NCBI GenBank assembly: GCA_922989275.2
Contig: OV277857.1
Coordinates: 83,569,321-83,633,320, forward strand
DNA length: 64,000 bases
Origin: Gari tellinella
Taxonomy: Eukaryota > Mollusca > Bivalvia > Cardiida > Psammobiidae
Direction of reading: 5' to 3'
In this document: positions 10,201 through 20,300 of the stretch, piece after piece
Layout: every line of letters starts with the position of its first letter
Position numbering within the stretch: position 1 is the stretch's first letter
Translations under genes and position numbers: made by a program
The notes under the pieces: generated by a model
The model's input: only the letters and a program-made list of their open reading frames with translations
Databases searched by the model: none
Told to the model about the DNA's origin: nothing

Positions 10201-12848
10201 GTCCCGCTATTCTAATACACTGTATCGCCTGGGTGGTGACCAATATTGTTCACACTTCTATTTAACAAATTGCAACTAAATCCGACCAATGCAGGTCACT
10301 ATTTGCAAAGAATTCATAAGAACAGGATTTATACGTATAAGTTGCAAAGTAATAATCATATACCAGATTTGGGCAGGTGTGTAACGACATACTCATTCGC
10401 TGCATGAACGCTCTCGTCTTTACCAACATCTAGAGGTACTACATGCAAGCTTCTGGAAGAACTAGACTTCAACGTCCGTGCTCCGTCACCGTCAGGGTGT
10501 AGACAACCGGCAAACACTGTAAACCCGAGCTCATCCAAACGCCTGGCAGCATCATGCCCGAAACCTACAATACATACATAAATAGTATCATTATTTCAGT
10601 TAACCGGAACTCGTACAAGCGCCTGACAACATAATGCCTGAAACTTAAAACCAATGCTTCATAAATATCCAAATTTCAGATAAACTCGTCGAAACGCTTT
10701 GATACATCGTTTTAGAAACTTATAATCCATACTTCATAAATGTCCTTACAGTTACACACGACCTAGTCAAAACGCCCGAAACCTATGTACAGTCCAAGTA
10801 TAATTATATCTTATTCCAGAAAAACTCGACCTTGTCAAAGCGCCTGTCTACACGTGCCCGAAACCTACAATACATACATAATAAGTTTCCATATTTCTGA
10901 TAAACCCGACTCGTAAAAACGCCTGGCTATATCGTGCCTGAGTCCTACACTCCATACAATTGTAATATGAGAGATGAATGGCTCTGCATGCTAAGTTTTA
11001 ATGGGATATGAAGCTGAACCGCCTATTTATACACGGGGACATGTTTCTTACGGATATCTGTCATCTGTTATGGTTAGTGTCAGTGATCTCTTAGCATTTT
11101 CTTAGTTTTCTATGCTTTCTGTCGGCGTTACCTATCCCGTAGCCACTGGTCCAAATACAATCCTGAGAGCACAGTCTATTACCCAATTACAGTCGAACTG
11201 TAATATATCGTACTCGCTTATCTCGAACTAGCCGATATTTCGATACATGAATAACACTACTTCATACTCGGTCAAGTGGAGCATACCCGTGTTTCAAAGT
11301 TAAAACGTGGCTTAACCACAATTTAACTTTGAAATACGGGGTGTTCGACATAACCGAGTTCGAGATATCGAAGTTCGACTGTACTTGAAGTCTGTTCATT
11401 GGCATCAGGGCATACCCAAACGTCGGTGGGCCTAGCATGCTGCATGTTCTTGGACAGATCACCTCCGAAAATTTGCAGCTTGGCCTTGGGCGGCGATGTA
11501 CTCAGTATCCGTTTGTTGCCATGGGGAGTATAAATTTTGTATCCTTATTTCAGATAAATCAAAGCCCGTTCAAACACATGGCAGCATCGTGCCCAAATCC
11601 TACAGTTCAAATGTCGATAAATCTGAATTACTGTTTGGACGTCAAAGTAAAGTGATGCTAGAATATTTTCAACCGACAATCAACAGAAACATTTACAAAA
11701 AGATAAATTGTGAATAGTTTTCTAATGCAAGCATTGTAGTACAAGATTATCTTAAAAACAAAATGAATCATACATTAACTGTTTTCAAACAAAGAATAAA
11801 TGTTTTATTCACGACCAATGTTGATATGCTGGAAAATGTTTAAAGACGTACACTAATGTTAAGTGTATCCCAGTCACAGGATTGCTTTGAATTAAAGTGC
11901 TATTTCATTGGAAGAAGTTTCATTATACACTCGCGTTCAACTTGCACGAGTACTCAACCTGACATTAACCGTTGATAAAATATACGAGTATCCAATTTTG
12001 AGTCGGCAAATTAATCTTAGTTTCACCAACAATCTTAACTCTCTATTGTATACATACACCAAAGTGTATAAATGCGGCCATGCAGATAAACAAATGGCGT
12101 CTTCCGTGAAAGTCAGTTTCCAATGAATCACTGCATTGAATCACTGACATAAAAATGTTGTAAAAGCATTATTCTTAAAGTATTTGAGAAAATTGTTTTC
12201 AATTTTGGCATTTTGAATACACTGTACATAAACAAATTGCAATGATATGTCCGTTTTACTTCAATGCGAGCATCTGTGTCGATCTTAAATATAATTCGGT
12301 TCCAAAACAAGTTGAAAGCCATAATGCCAACAGACAACAGTAGTTAACGTTTTATTAATCAGGAAATGGTGCTTCGCTAATATAATTTCAAACGTGGTAT
12401 CGTCGCCTTTAAGTTTACCACATACGACCGGATACGTACCAATACATCACCATCCTTACTCATACGTGTTAAATCTCGTACAAACGTGATCGGTACTATC
12501 CAAAAACATGACTGATGACAAGCGAAGTATGTATTTTATCACTTCACCCAAACTTTCTCGTTGGTATTGACATGTTGATATGTAGAAATACAGAAATAAA
12601 TGTCATGAAAGAATAGTAAAACATGTTTACTCGCCTGTATCGCATCCTGTGATAAAAATACCTTGACCTTTGACCTCAACTGTGCCTGTATACTTTCGTC
12701 TTATAGCTTTTATGCAAACATAAAGCGCTGTAATTCCTACACAATACAGCCATTTTGAGCTGCTGAAAACAAAATATGTACCGAAACAAAATATCACAAA
12801 GTATACCAATTCAAACAGCTGTACACTTGCAAAATCGAGCAGAGCCAT
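4110..12848 (-). CDS. SDR9C-type dehydrogenase copy 2, complete, six exons
   Basis: Joining the six exons listed separately gives 1116 nt and 371 residues with no stop. Seen: two N-terminal hydrophobic stretches (about residues 11-28 and 34-46), cofactor motif TGCDTGFG at 67-74, NNAG at 145-148, catalytic-type N170, S197, Y210 and K214 (YHTSK), and the C-terminal part with PVIDAMVHAI. Known for the family: these are the Rossmann-fold and active-site motifs of classical NAD(P)-dependent SDRs. The LDELGFTVFAGCL, GLWAILNNAG and GRVVNVSS stretches and the anchored N-terminus fit SDR9C enzymes (HSD17B2, BDH1, RDH group), which oxidise steroid, retinoid or hydroxy-acid alcohols. Inferred: membrane-bound oxidoreductase; the substrate cannot be read from sequence. 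Intron 1 has a GC rather than GT donor. Introns carry a LINE, a SINE, MITEs and an exon-2-derived array. Confidence 0.9.
4435..4625. mobile_element. Hp1 MITE in intron 5 of copy 2
   Basis: Core AACAGTTTGGATACTGATTA / GGTCAGGATCAAAACTGTTT, with right terminus ATGGCGGTGAAGAGGTAA. Confidence 0.75.
4655..4904. mobile_element. Complete Hp2 MITE, TTAA-flanked, inverted relative to 3746
   Basis: TTAA at 4655-4658 and 4901-4904. It holds the same palindrome (GATCAGAGGGCTCC, loop TATC) in opposite orientation, 242 bp inside intron 5 of SDR copy 2. Confidence 0.85.
4953..5170. mobile_element. Hp1 MITE in intron 5 of copy 2
   Basis: Ends TTAAACCTCTTCACTG and GCAGTGAAGGGGTTAA. The core palindrome at about 5067-5131 has tip CCGCGTGACGCGG. 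Confidence 0.8.
5275..5517 (-). CDS. SDR copy 2, exon 5
   Basis: 243 nt, phase 0 to 0: acceptor TTTAG|TACCAACGA and donor CACACG|GTATTG. Encodes YQRYR..., MWETLSDDVRATYG, KPVIDAMVHAIMSEQP and ends WFDSHT. Confidence 0.9.
5646..5666. repeat. Poly-G run (~21 nt)
   Basis: An uninterrupted G tract in intron 4 of SDR copy 2. Confidence 0.95.
5995..6120. repeat. 63-bp direct tandem duplication
   Basis: Two nearly identical 63-bp units starting TAGGGTAAAGGCAATTAATA lie back to back in intron 4. A single diverged version is found at the equivalent place in intron 4 of copy 3 (about 15655-15730), so the unit doubled after the genes split. Confidence 0.9.
6286..7713 (+). mobile_element. 5'-truncated LINE with 10-bp target duplication
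   Basis: The direct repeat GAAATTCAGA stands at 6286-6295 and again at 7704-7713, right after an A-tail at 7696-7703. Between them, broken frames read like the end of a LINE ORF2 protein: PKLVYLF, FLWNGKK, GGLNMIDVESFIRSIKLKWI, RIDDRVKQFKFKLVQNIL, then NCNICN...DYKHFFLKC. The last matches the zinc-binding reverse-transcriptase-associated pattern (C-x2-C ... H-x4-C). Frameshifts and stops show it is dead. It sits in intron 4 of SDR copy 2 in the opposite orientation. L1/Tx1-type is likely but unproven. Confidence 0.88.
7853..8046 (-). CDS. SDR copy 2, exon 4 (active site)
   Basis: 194 nt: acceptor CCCTAG|GTCGAGTGG and donor GAAAAC|GTGAGT. Encodes RVVNVSSVRG, YSAYHTSKYALE (YxxxK) and FGVKVANILPGNF. 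Carries catalytic Ser, Tyr and Lys. Confidence 0.92.
8488..8640 (-). CDS. SDR copy 2, exon 3
   Basis: 153 nt: acceptor ATACTGAAAG|GTTTGTGG (poor pyrimidine tract) and donor AAAAG|GTAGAT. Encodes LWAILNNAGFGVMGD and NMNVNCYG, with the structural NNAG and the Asn of the catalytic tetrad. Confidence 0.9.
8818..8849. repeat. Perfect 32-bp palindrome
   Basis: The arms TGATATCATCACTACA and TGTAGTGATGATATCA are exact complements with no spacer, in intron 2 of SDR copy 2. Confidence 0.95.
8943..9113. repeat. ~170-bp near-perfect inverted repeat (foldback)
   Basis: Arms of about 80 nt (left inner end AACCAGATAAC complement, ...GAATGGGTTGTTATCTGG; right CCAGATAACAACCCATTC...) meet at ACGAGTCCACAGGACTCGT. 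It is AT-rich and has the size of a foldback MITE. No coding content. Confidence 0.9.
9415..9597 (-). mobile_element. tRNA-derived SINE
   Basis: On the minus strand an A-box-like TAGTCCAGTGGTAACACG and B-box GAGTTCGATCC are spaced as in a tRNA head, followed by a body with a GGGGATT hairpin. Related heads occur near 49270 and 57095. Confidence 0.7.
9625..9740. mobile_element. Hp1 core remnant
   Basis: TTTTGATCCAGATCCGACGC and GCGTCTGATCTGGGTCCAAA form the imperfect Hp1 hairpin. GGCGAAAGGATTAA at the right may be a decayed terminus. Confidence 0.65.
10364..10564 (-). CDS. SDR copy 2, exon 2
   Basis: 201 nt: acceptor TTGTAG|GTTTCGGGC and donor AAATCTG|GTATATG. Encodes FGHDAARRLDELGFTVFAGC and VVPLDVGKDES, the end of the cofactor motif and the second Rossmann strand. 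Confidence 0.92.
10585..10960 (-). repeat. Tandem array of exon-2 5' fragments (~80-bp period)
   Basis: Directly upstream of exon 2 in intron 1, at least five degenerate copies repeat the intron end plus the first ~45 nt of exon 2. Marks are the complement of GTAGGTTTCGGGCA, then GCCAGGCGTTT.GACGAG, then TTTATCTGAAATA. Copies are centred near 10625, 10705, 10775, 10850 and 10930. Most keep an AG-like acceptor; all have lost the rest of the exon. Confidence 0.85.
10960..11530 (-). repeat. Inverted duplicate of 33599-34178
   Basis: The sequence matches the plus strand at 33599-34178 in reverse complement. Shared marks include CAAACGGATACTG.GTACATC, TGTCCAAGAACATGCAGCA and CAGAAAGCATAGAAAACTA. 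An Hp4 element is inserted at the same point in both. No function is recognised, although one frame is open across 11400-11530 in both copies. Confidence 0.88.
11188..11383. mobile_element. Hp4 MITE, TA-flanked
   Basis: Ends TACAGTCGAACTG and its partner GATATCGAAGTTCGACTGTA, with central hairpin TTTCAAAGTTAAAACGTGG. About 196 bp; ends resemble pogo/Tigger-type elements. Confidence 0.85.
11550..11615 (-). repeat. Isolated exon-2 5' fragment
   Basis: TTTCAGATAAATCAAAGCCC followed by CACATGGCAGCATCGTGCCC and CCTACAG is one more unit of the exon-2 fragment array, on the far side of the duplicated block. Confidence 0.75.
11616..12634. other. Rest of intron 1 of copy 2, nothing recognised
   Basis: AT-rich, without a coding signal or an identifiable repeat. 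Short open frames here look like chance. Confidence 0.5.
12635..12848 (-). CDS. SDR copy 2, exon 1 (start)
   Basis: 214 nt from the ATG at 12848. Encodes MALLDFASVQ, two hydrophobic stretches, a basic IRRKY and GQGIFITGCDTG. The junction reads GATACAG|GCGAGTAAA, so the donor is GC, where copy 3 has GT. The phase is the same and the downstream exon fits, so a GC-AG intron is the simplest reading. Confidence 0.88.
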
Positions 12849-14250
12849 AACTGTGTGACGTGATGAGGGTTGTTTGATGTATTTCTAATTGACTGTGTGT
12901 ATTTGTTTGGAAAAAATAACTTGTATTAAGTAAAGACTATTGCAGTGTAACTGAATGATAACGTGAGCTCAGTGAAGTAGAACAGACTCATTTTTCAAAT
13001 ATAAAACGTAGTTTAGCTACGATTTAACGTTAAAACTAGGTAATTTGAACGTAAGCGAATTCCTGTTATTTAAATATTGAATCGCAGAAATTCGATTTTG
13101 TTCTATTTACGTGAGATCGATTTATTTAGGCTCGACCGGGAATAAACTTTTGATTGAAACTGCACATGTCATTTGTACAAATAAACTGGTTACTTGTAAA
13201 GATGCCAATTCCATACGTCCATTCAATTGTGATAAGTATTAGTTACTCAAGCCAAACGACTGCTTAAAGCAATGTGAAGTTAAGCAGAAAAGGCTTCTTT
13301 CTGTTTTACGTTCATATTTTCAGGCTTCCATCTGTATTTTATATAATCAATTTACCTTAATTTAAATGTCGTAATAGAGAGGTTTTACTGAATTTGTTTT
13401 GATGCATTTTTAATAGATTGCGATCTGTCAGGATAGTTCGGTGCGGATCTTCAGTTGACGAGAATTGTCGATCGCTGTAAGTAGAGATCCGATATTTACC
13501 GACATTGGCCCGAACTCATTAGAGGCGTACTACTGTAATTTAGAACAACGTGTTTTAAAAAGCAACATTTTGGAGCATTTTAGGCCCCTATCCCTAATTT
13601 ATGTTACACTTGAAATATGAAGTGGGAAAGAGATAATATCACACCCACACAGTCATGCACACACACGCGCGCGCACTCACTTCCACCCACACATGCCCGC
13701 ATGAGTACTCGTATGTCTGCACACCACTACTTCGGAACTATACTTATTTAGATCAAAGTTCCAAATTGTTCTCTGGTTTGAATAAGGATCCCGAAGGGAA
13801 TCACGTTTTAATCTTGATCCGTGTTAATGAGTCTAGTAAGGTGTCTTATAAAACGGTTCACAGAATATGAAGGACATTTAATTGCGAATCTGATGAAAAC
13901 TAGATTCTACCTAAACTAAAACTCATAGTTAAGCGCGATTGAAATTGAGAATATATTCGACAATGATACATTTAACCCTTTTCACTACCTTACCATGAGC
14001 ACAATTGTTATTTGCCAAAAGTTTACTCGGCGTCTGACCAGGATCAAAACTGGTTGGCGCTCATTACGATATTTTTTTAATGAATTAATCTAAATTGATG
14101 AAAAAGCCAACAAATGTTTCATGCAGACAACTTCATGGTAGCGACGAGTTTGATTGTGGAATTTAATACATATACTACATTCTTAATAAACAACAAACAT
14201 TAGGAGTTTGCATTGAAATAAAACAAACATTTCAAATCAGATGTATGCTT
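12849..14250. other. Intergenic stretch between SDR copies 2 and 3
   Basis: About 1.4 kb. It holds a decayed Hp4 hairpin (about 12990-13080), an Hp5 end (ATGTCGTAATAGAGAGGTTTT near 13366), a CA/CG-rich simple repeat (13640-13700) and an Hp1 half-core (14010-14060). It should also contain the copy 2 promoter, which I cannot locate. Confidence 0.6.
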
Positions 14251-14361
14251 TTAATCTTTCTTCATATGACACTTGTCAAGTGGACGATCACAGTTGGTCA
14301 TTTTAGTGATGATCCAGTCTGACACACATGTTGGCAAGTATCCATAGTAACGAGCAAGCGT
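14251..14361 (-). CDS. SDR copy 3, exon 6 (terminal)
   Basis: 111 nt, acceptor CTTTCAG|ACGCTTGCTCG, encoding TLARYYGYLP and ending CHMKKD then TAA. Confidence 0.9.
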   Translation of the reverse strand, partial: TLARYYGYLPTCVSDWIITKMTNCDRPLDKCHMKKD

Positions 14362-17300
14362 CTGAAAGAAGGTTGAGATAAACTGCTGTATAGAAGATTT
14401 CAGATATAGACAACTGTTAATTATGCATACTAAAGTAACATTTTAAGTCATTTTTCAAACAGTGTATATGATCTAACAAGATATACAATAAAATAAGTAT
14501 AGAGCTAGAACTATTAGTATGGCATTCTGAAAATCTATCTTTAAGTACTAGTATTCTTAATGTTTTATGCTATATCAAACTGTTTTAGTATCCCCTTTTA
14601 TATTTTCTAAGTACCAAAAGTACTATCTTAGAATTTTTCTTTTTCATGTTGGTGATAAATTAAGGGTTTTCTGATTTATGAAACACAATCATATTTTAAT
14701 TATTTCATGGAAAGTATAACAACGTTTGTGAGAAAATGATGCTCTAATAGATCTACATTTAAGAACAAGACATAGTGCCAATCAAAACGTCACATCATGT
14801 TTGGAGCAAATGTCAAAAACGTTTATGTCAAGCGTTAGCTCTCATTACAACCATGCACCGAGCCGTTTGGGTACCTGGCAATTTTGCTAAATAAAGTTTT
14901 GTATTTTACACCGTTTATTGCTAAACACATTCACTGCCAAATCTTACAAAACTTCAATTTGCAACAGTTTAAATCCTGAGTAGACGTCGCGTAAATATTT
15001 GTGAATCACTTTGCCTAACATTATAAAGTTTCTATATAAAAGCGAACGATATGTTCTAAACATGCGACAATAAGACAGCGTTTAAACTTGTGGTAGACTT
15101 CGTTCTGAAATTGAAATGGCTAACGAAAATATTATCATGCGCATTTTAAAAAAATGTATTAAGATTGAAAATATTTGGTTGAGTGCAACATTTTTCACCA
15201 ATAAGGTATGCTAAAATTATTCAATACCGTGCGGGAATCAAACCAACTATTCCTAAGACCATCAACGAGATAAGATGTGTTCGGGTGTTCGCTCATTATT
15301 GCATGTACCATGGCATCTATGACCGGTTTGCTTGTTGGTGAACCAGTGTCTCTTGGAGCAGTTTCACTAGCTTCAACCTTACTGATCAAATACTGCCTTC
15401 CGTACGTTCTTCTGACGTCATCAGACAGTGTCTCCCACATCTCTTCTGCCTCCATGCGATACCGTTGGTACTAAAACATAAGGGACACTGAAAACTTATT
15501 TAGAAACATTATCTAGTACTGGATTACGTATAAATTTGGCTATATAATCATCTGAGTCGTTGCTCAAGACATAAAGTTGGGAAAAGATTATTCTTTTCAG
15601 TTACTTTGAGGCGGATCTGATTTCAAACAGTCTGTAATTGACCTGTGTGTATTTTTTAGGATATTGGCAAGGAATAAAGTATTTCGCATCTGATAAATGA
15701 AACATCTCGGCGAGTCTGACTTTATAATGGCACTGCATGTGTTTAAAATCTAGCTATCCCAAGTTCTCGATTGTATAATAAATACGTTTTTAACATTCAT
15801 AGAAAAGGACGTAAATGTAGTTTGAAAACTAACGTTTTCAGGTCGCCTACTGCTTGTAGCGTTACCAAAGTTTCCAGGTTGAATCTTAGCGACCTTGACC
15901 CCGAATCTTTGCATCTCTAATCTTAGACAGTCTGTCATACATTCAAGGGCGTGTTTCGATGAGTGGTATGCGGAGTAATCAGGCCATGGAAACACCCCTC
16001 TTATACTGGTCACATTTACTACGCGACCTAGGGAAAATGGCAAGATTGATATAATCTATGAATACAAAAGAAGCTGACATATCTGCCATATTTAGTTTAT
16101 ATCTTTTAAGAAGTTAAATAGATATTCACCGGAAAACTGCAAATATGACAATAAACAACACCGGATTAACGTCTTTTAGACAGTATTTAAATTTTCAGTC
16201 TTGTCATATCGTGTAGATATTCAGAAATTTATGACGAGCCGAAATACTGCCTGAATATGAAACTGGTTCCGTGATTTAGGCACGTAGTAAAGTCAAGGAA
16301 CCTACCACTAGCGAGTAACGAAGCAGGCTTCTTCACAATAAAACTTTATACGTGCTCTTCAACTAACTCCAATATGCATATTAACTTCACATTTATCAAT
16401 ATATCTTCATATATGAGACCATAAGGAATAAAGGTGTGCTGACACGATTCAATTTTATAATCTACCTTTTGATTTTCTGACAAGATATAAAAATGTCCTG
16501 ATTGTTCTGATGGCACCGTAACAATTGACGTTCATGTTTTTATTGAACAGGTCCGCCGTCAGCCACTCCAGGTCTCCCATCACGCACATCCCGACGTTGT
16601 TAAGGATTGCCCACAAACCTTAAAACATAATTGTCGAAACAAATTGACTCTGAGGCAGATTGGCTAGTTCTTATTTCTTGATCAAATGGAAGGTTTATCC
16701 TTACATAAACCATCAATTTATATTTAAAAATGTGTTTAGTCCGATAGGAGTAATAGAAGTAGAAATAATATATTGCTCCGGTTAGTCCGGTTAAAACCAT
16801 TACTGTAACCATTATCAGTCAAATTGCTTGTTTAAACAAAGTCGAGTACGTGTGCTTTTTAATTTACTATACATATACTGGCTATAACCCCTTTCGCTGC
16901 TTTCGGTGACTACAGCAAACAGTTTGATAAATATTATATACTGATAACATACCTACAAACATTTTCAGAAAACAAGAAAAAATTGCATGAGAAAGGATTT
17001 CTTTAGAGAGCCGACAGGGCAAACAATTGTCAATTTCGATTAATTAAAATGCCATCATATTGAAAGTGCCATTAGCGATGTAACTGGTCATTGAATGTAT
17101 CCAAATGTTAATACCTAAACTCATATTCAGCAAGTTTGGTAAAGATCAGTAGAAAACTGTTTTTGCTCGAAGGCTGTATCCCCATATTCTCTTAATATCT
17201 AGATAATGATAAATTATGGTCCATATTGTTCACACTTACCATATGAAGATATTGCCAATCGATCTGTTTGATGCAGGCCACATTTTTGCATTTTTGGGTT

Positions 17301-20300
17301 TCACGATAAAGACATTTGTAATTATGAATTGCAAAGTGTTTATGATAAATCTCTACTTAACGTATACATGTTTCATACCAGATTTAGGCAGATGTTTGAC
17401 GACATACTCATGTGCTGTCTGTACACTCTCGTCTTTACCAACATCTAAAGGTACTACATGTAAGCTTCTGGAAGAACTGGACTTCAACTTTCGTGCTCCG
17501 TCTCCGTCAGGATACAGACAACCAGCAAACACGGTAAACCCGAGCTCGTCAAAACTCCTGGCAGCATCATGTCCGAAACCTACAATTCATACATCATACG
17601 TATACACATTTTGTAGTAAATATACTTTCAAGTGTCGTTTTGCTGATAATGCTGATAATATCTTAAGGAGTGTTTGGTGTTTCTAGATGACATACTTATC
17701 TTTTCTCATACCTTTAAGGAACATATCGAACATTTTGATTCTGTTTCCAAGCGTTTACTTTCGCACAATTCAAAGTTGATGGCTTCCAAGTGTGAATTCT
17801 TTAACACTTCTGTGAGCTACCTAAGTAATGTTATATCTGATCAAGGTATTCAGACTAACCCTGAAAAGATCAGTGCTTTGACAGATTTGCCTGAACCATC
17901 TAACATTTAGGGTTTTCGTCAGTTCTAAGAATTTGCAGGCTACTACAGCCCTTTATTAAAGGTTATGCCAATTTGGTTGAACATTTAAACAAACTCCTGG
18001 AGGGTCATGTTATTGGCAAGAAAGACTCAGGTACAAAAAGAGGCGAGGCAACGTGAGGGACGAGGCTCAAAAGGTAACTTTCAGGAACGATTGAAGAAGT
18101 TCTATCTAGTCCACCTTACTTAAAGTATGCAGACTATTCATGCTGGTTCTAGCGCGATTCATGGTATTTGCCGATAATTTTCTGTCGTTCATTTCGTTTC
18201 AACGCCGAAAATATTCAGTTCATTTCTTATATATACTCACGGAATTTAAAAACTGTGCATGGTAAAAATCTATTTTAAATGTACACGTTTTCAAAATGCT
18301 CACGTAAAAACGGTTAATACAGCTGAATAAAAAGTGTAGAAGGTATTGGTTACCCTTTTCGTGAAATTTACGTTAATTTTGCGCGTCTAAAAACATTGTC
18401 TATTTTTTAATAAATTGGTCAGAATACTCATTTGTACAGTACATGTAACACGTTTTCAATGTACACTGGTTGTTTGGGCAGTAAATCATCGAAAAAACAA
18501 GTAAGATTTGCTTTATCAACCATGACGGCCCTGCCACGGCTGTCTGAAAATGCGCGTTTATGTTCAGTCAGCATATTAGAGGTTGGAATGAAGAAAAAAT
18601 GATGTCGCATGCCGAATGTCATTATGGAGACGTATCGACAAAATGCCAATGCTCGCGAGAACTTGCGACCAAGGTTATCGCTATTAACGTAACGTCGACA
18701 AGATACGTATTTTTCCGTTACACATGTGCGTGATCGTTTTCTGTCTCCAAACTTTACGGATATAAACATTCGAGGAGTTCGTCTTATCAGCCGGAGGACA
18801 GTGGTGAAAAGATTACGCTAATTTTGAATCCGTCCGTGACGTCCTACTGTACGTCCCGTTCTGACGTCAAAACCGCCATATTGTCTTAAAGCATGGCATC
18901 GCTCACCCCACGTTGCTTACGTGCGTTGTCACGGCTTTCATACAGAACAAAACCATCGAGGTCATTGACTGGCCCGCAGTCTCATCCGATCTCACGCTAA
19001 CTGGGCACGTTTGGGATGAGATTGGGCGTCGTTTGCGACGTCTACCGAAACAGTCATTGACGTTAGAACAGCTGGCTGATTGTTCAGTCATGGTATGGAA
19101 TGGCATTCCTTAGCAGTTTTCGCAGCGTTGGCGAGATCCACTCGACGATGATGCCGTGCTTGTCTTGATGCAAACGGAAGACACATGCATTTTTATTTGT
19201 GTGACAATGGTTTTGACCCTTAATGACAAAAACGCATAGCAGTACAATCATGATTGACATCACACAATAATGACTCTTATGAAACGTTAAATCGATGTTT
19301 AAAATAAACAATAACACAGTCAATTTATATCTGGTTTGTTAATTCATATTATTTATAATGCTTTTCCCAATGCACAGTTTTTAAATTCCGTGAGTATATA
19401 TTCAATTGGCTCATTTACTGTCTCACGACGGCATTTTGTATAAGTTTAACTCTCCCGAGTGTCTGACTTATATTCCGCCTACATTAAATATACAAGCACT
19501 TGCTCGGGAGTTGTTTCATGATTGAACTCCGGTTTATAATTGTACAAAGCAGACTGCACTTGAGCAATATGAAACCCTGGTTACATACTCAATACGGTTG
19601 AAAATAAATGTTATTTTCATTGTTTTGTGTTTATATTCCGTATAATGATTTCCCATTTGTTCAAATAATATACTCCTGGAAGTATATATAAGGCGTTCCA
19701 CGAGTAAACAAGACTTCTTGTATTGCAAACAAAGTAGAATTAGACCACATTCTTTCAGATCCTTGTCTACACTTCGTGTCACTCATTAGCATGTCTAGTG
19801 AAATGTTACCTTTTGTATTTACAGTTGTAGACATTTAGAAAACGCCCTGCTTGAGCTAACGGCTAGATTAAGTGATACAGCGCTCCGTTTCTACAACGAC
19901 ACCCAACGGGAGACAAAAATATGTGCGTTGTTCGGATGGAGTCATTGAAGGGAGGGAACTTTGCTAACAACTTGAATCCAGACCAGGCGACGCGTAAGGC
20001 CGACATCTTAATTTGACAGGGATTTCAGATATTGTCAATAGTGCCGACATAATATTAGTTACACGGTATTTCGGCAGGGTGTTCGGGCTTGTATGATGGT
20101 TTTGAATTCCGTATTTCCTGAGCGCAAAGCTTTCAGGAAATACGGAATTCAAAGCCGTCATTCAAGCCCGTACACCCTGTCGGATTGCCGTGTAACGAAC
20201 TTATTACCAGTCTAGATCCAATACAAGAAAGAAAGCATACATAATCTGACAAAGTTTTACTGTCTTGACCCTTACAGTTGACACTTGAAATTGACATCAG

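Noticed and set aside
17216..17686. 156-codon plus-strand frame
   Set aside because: Antisense to SDR copy 3 exon 2 and its flanks; no family resemblance of its own.
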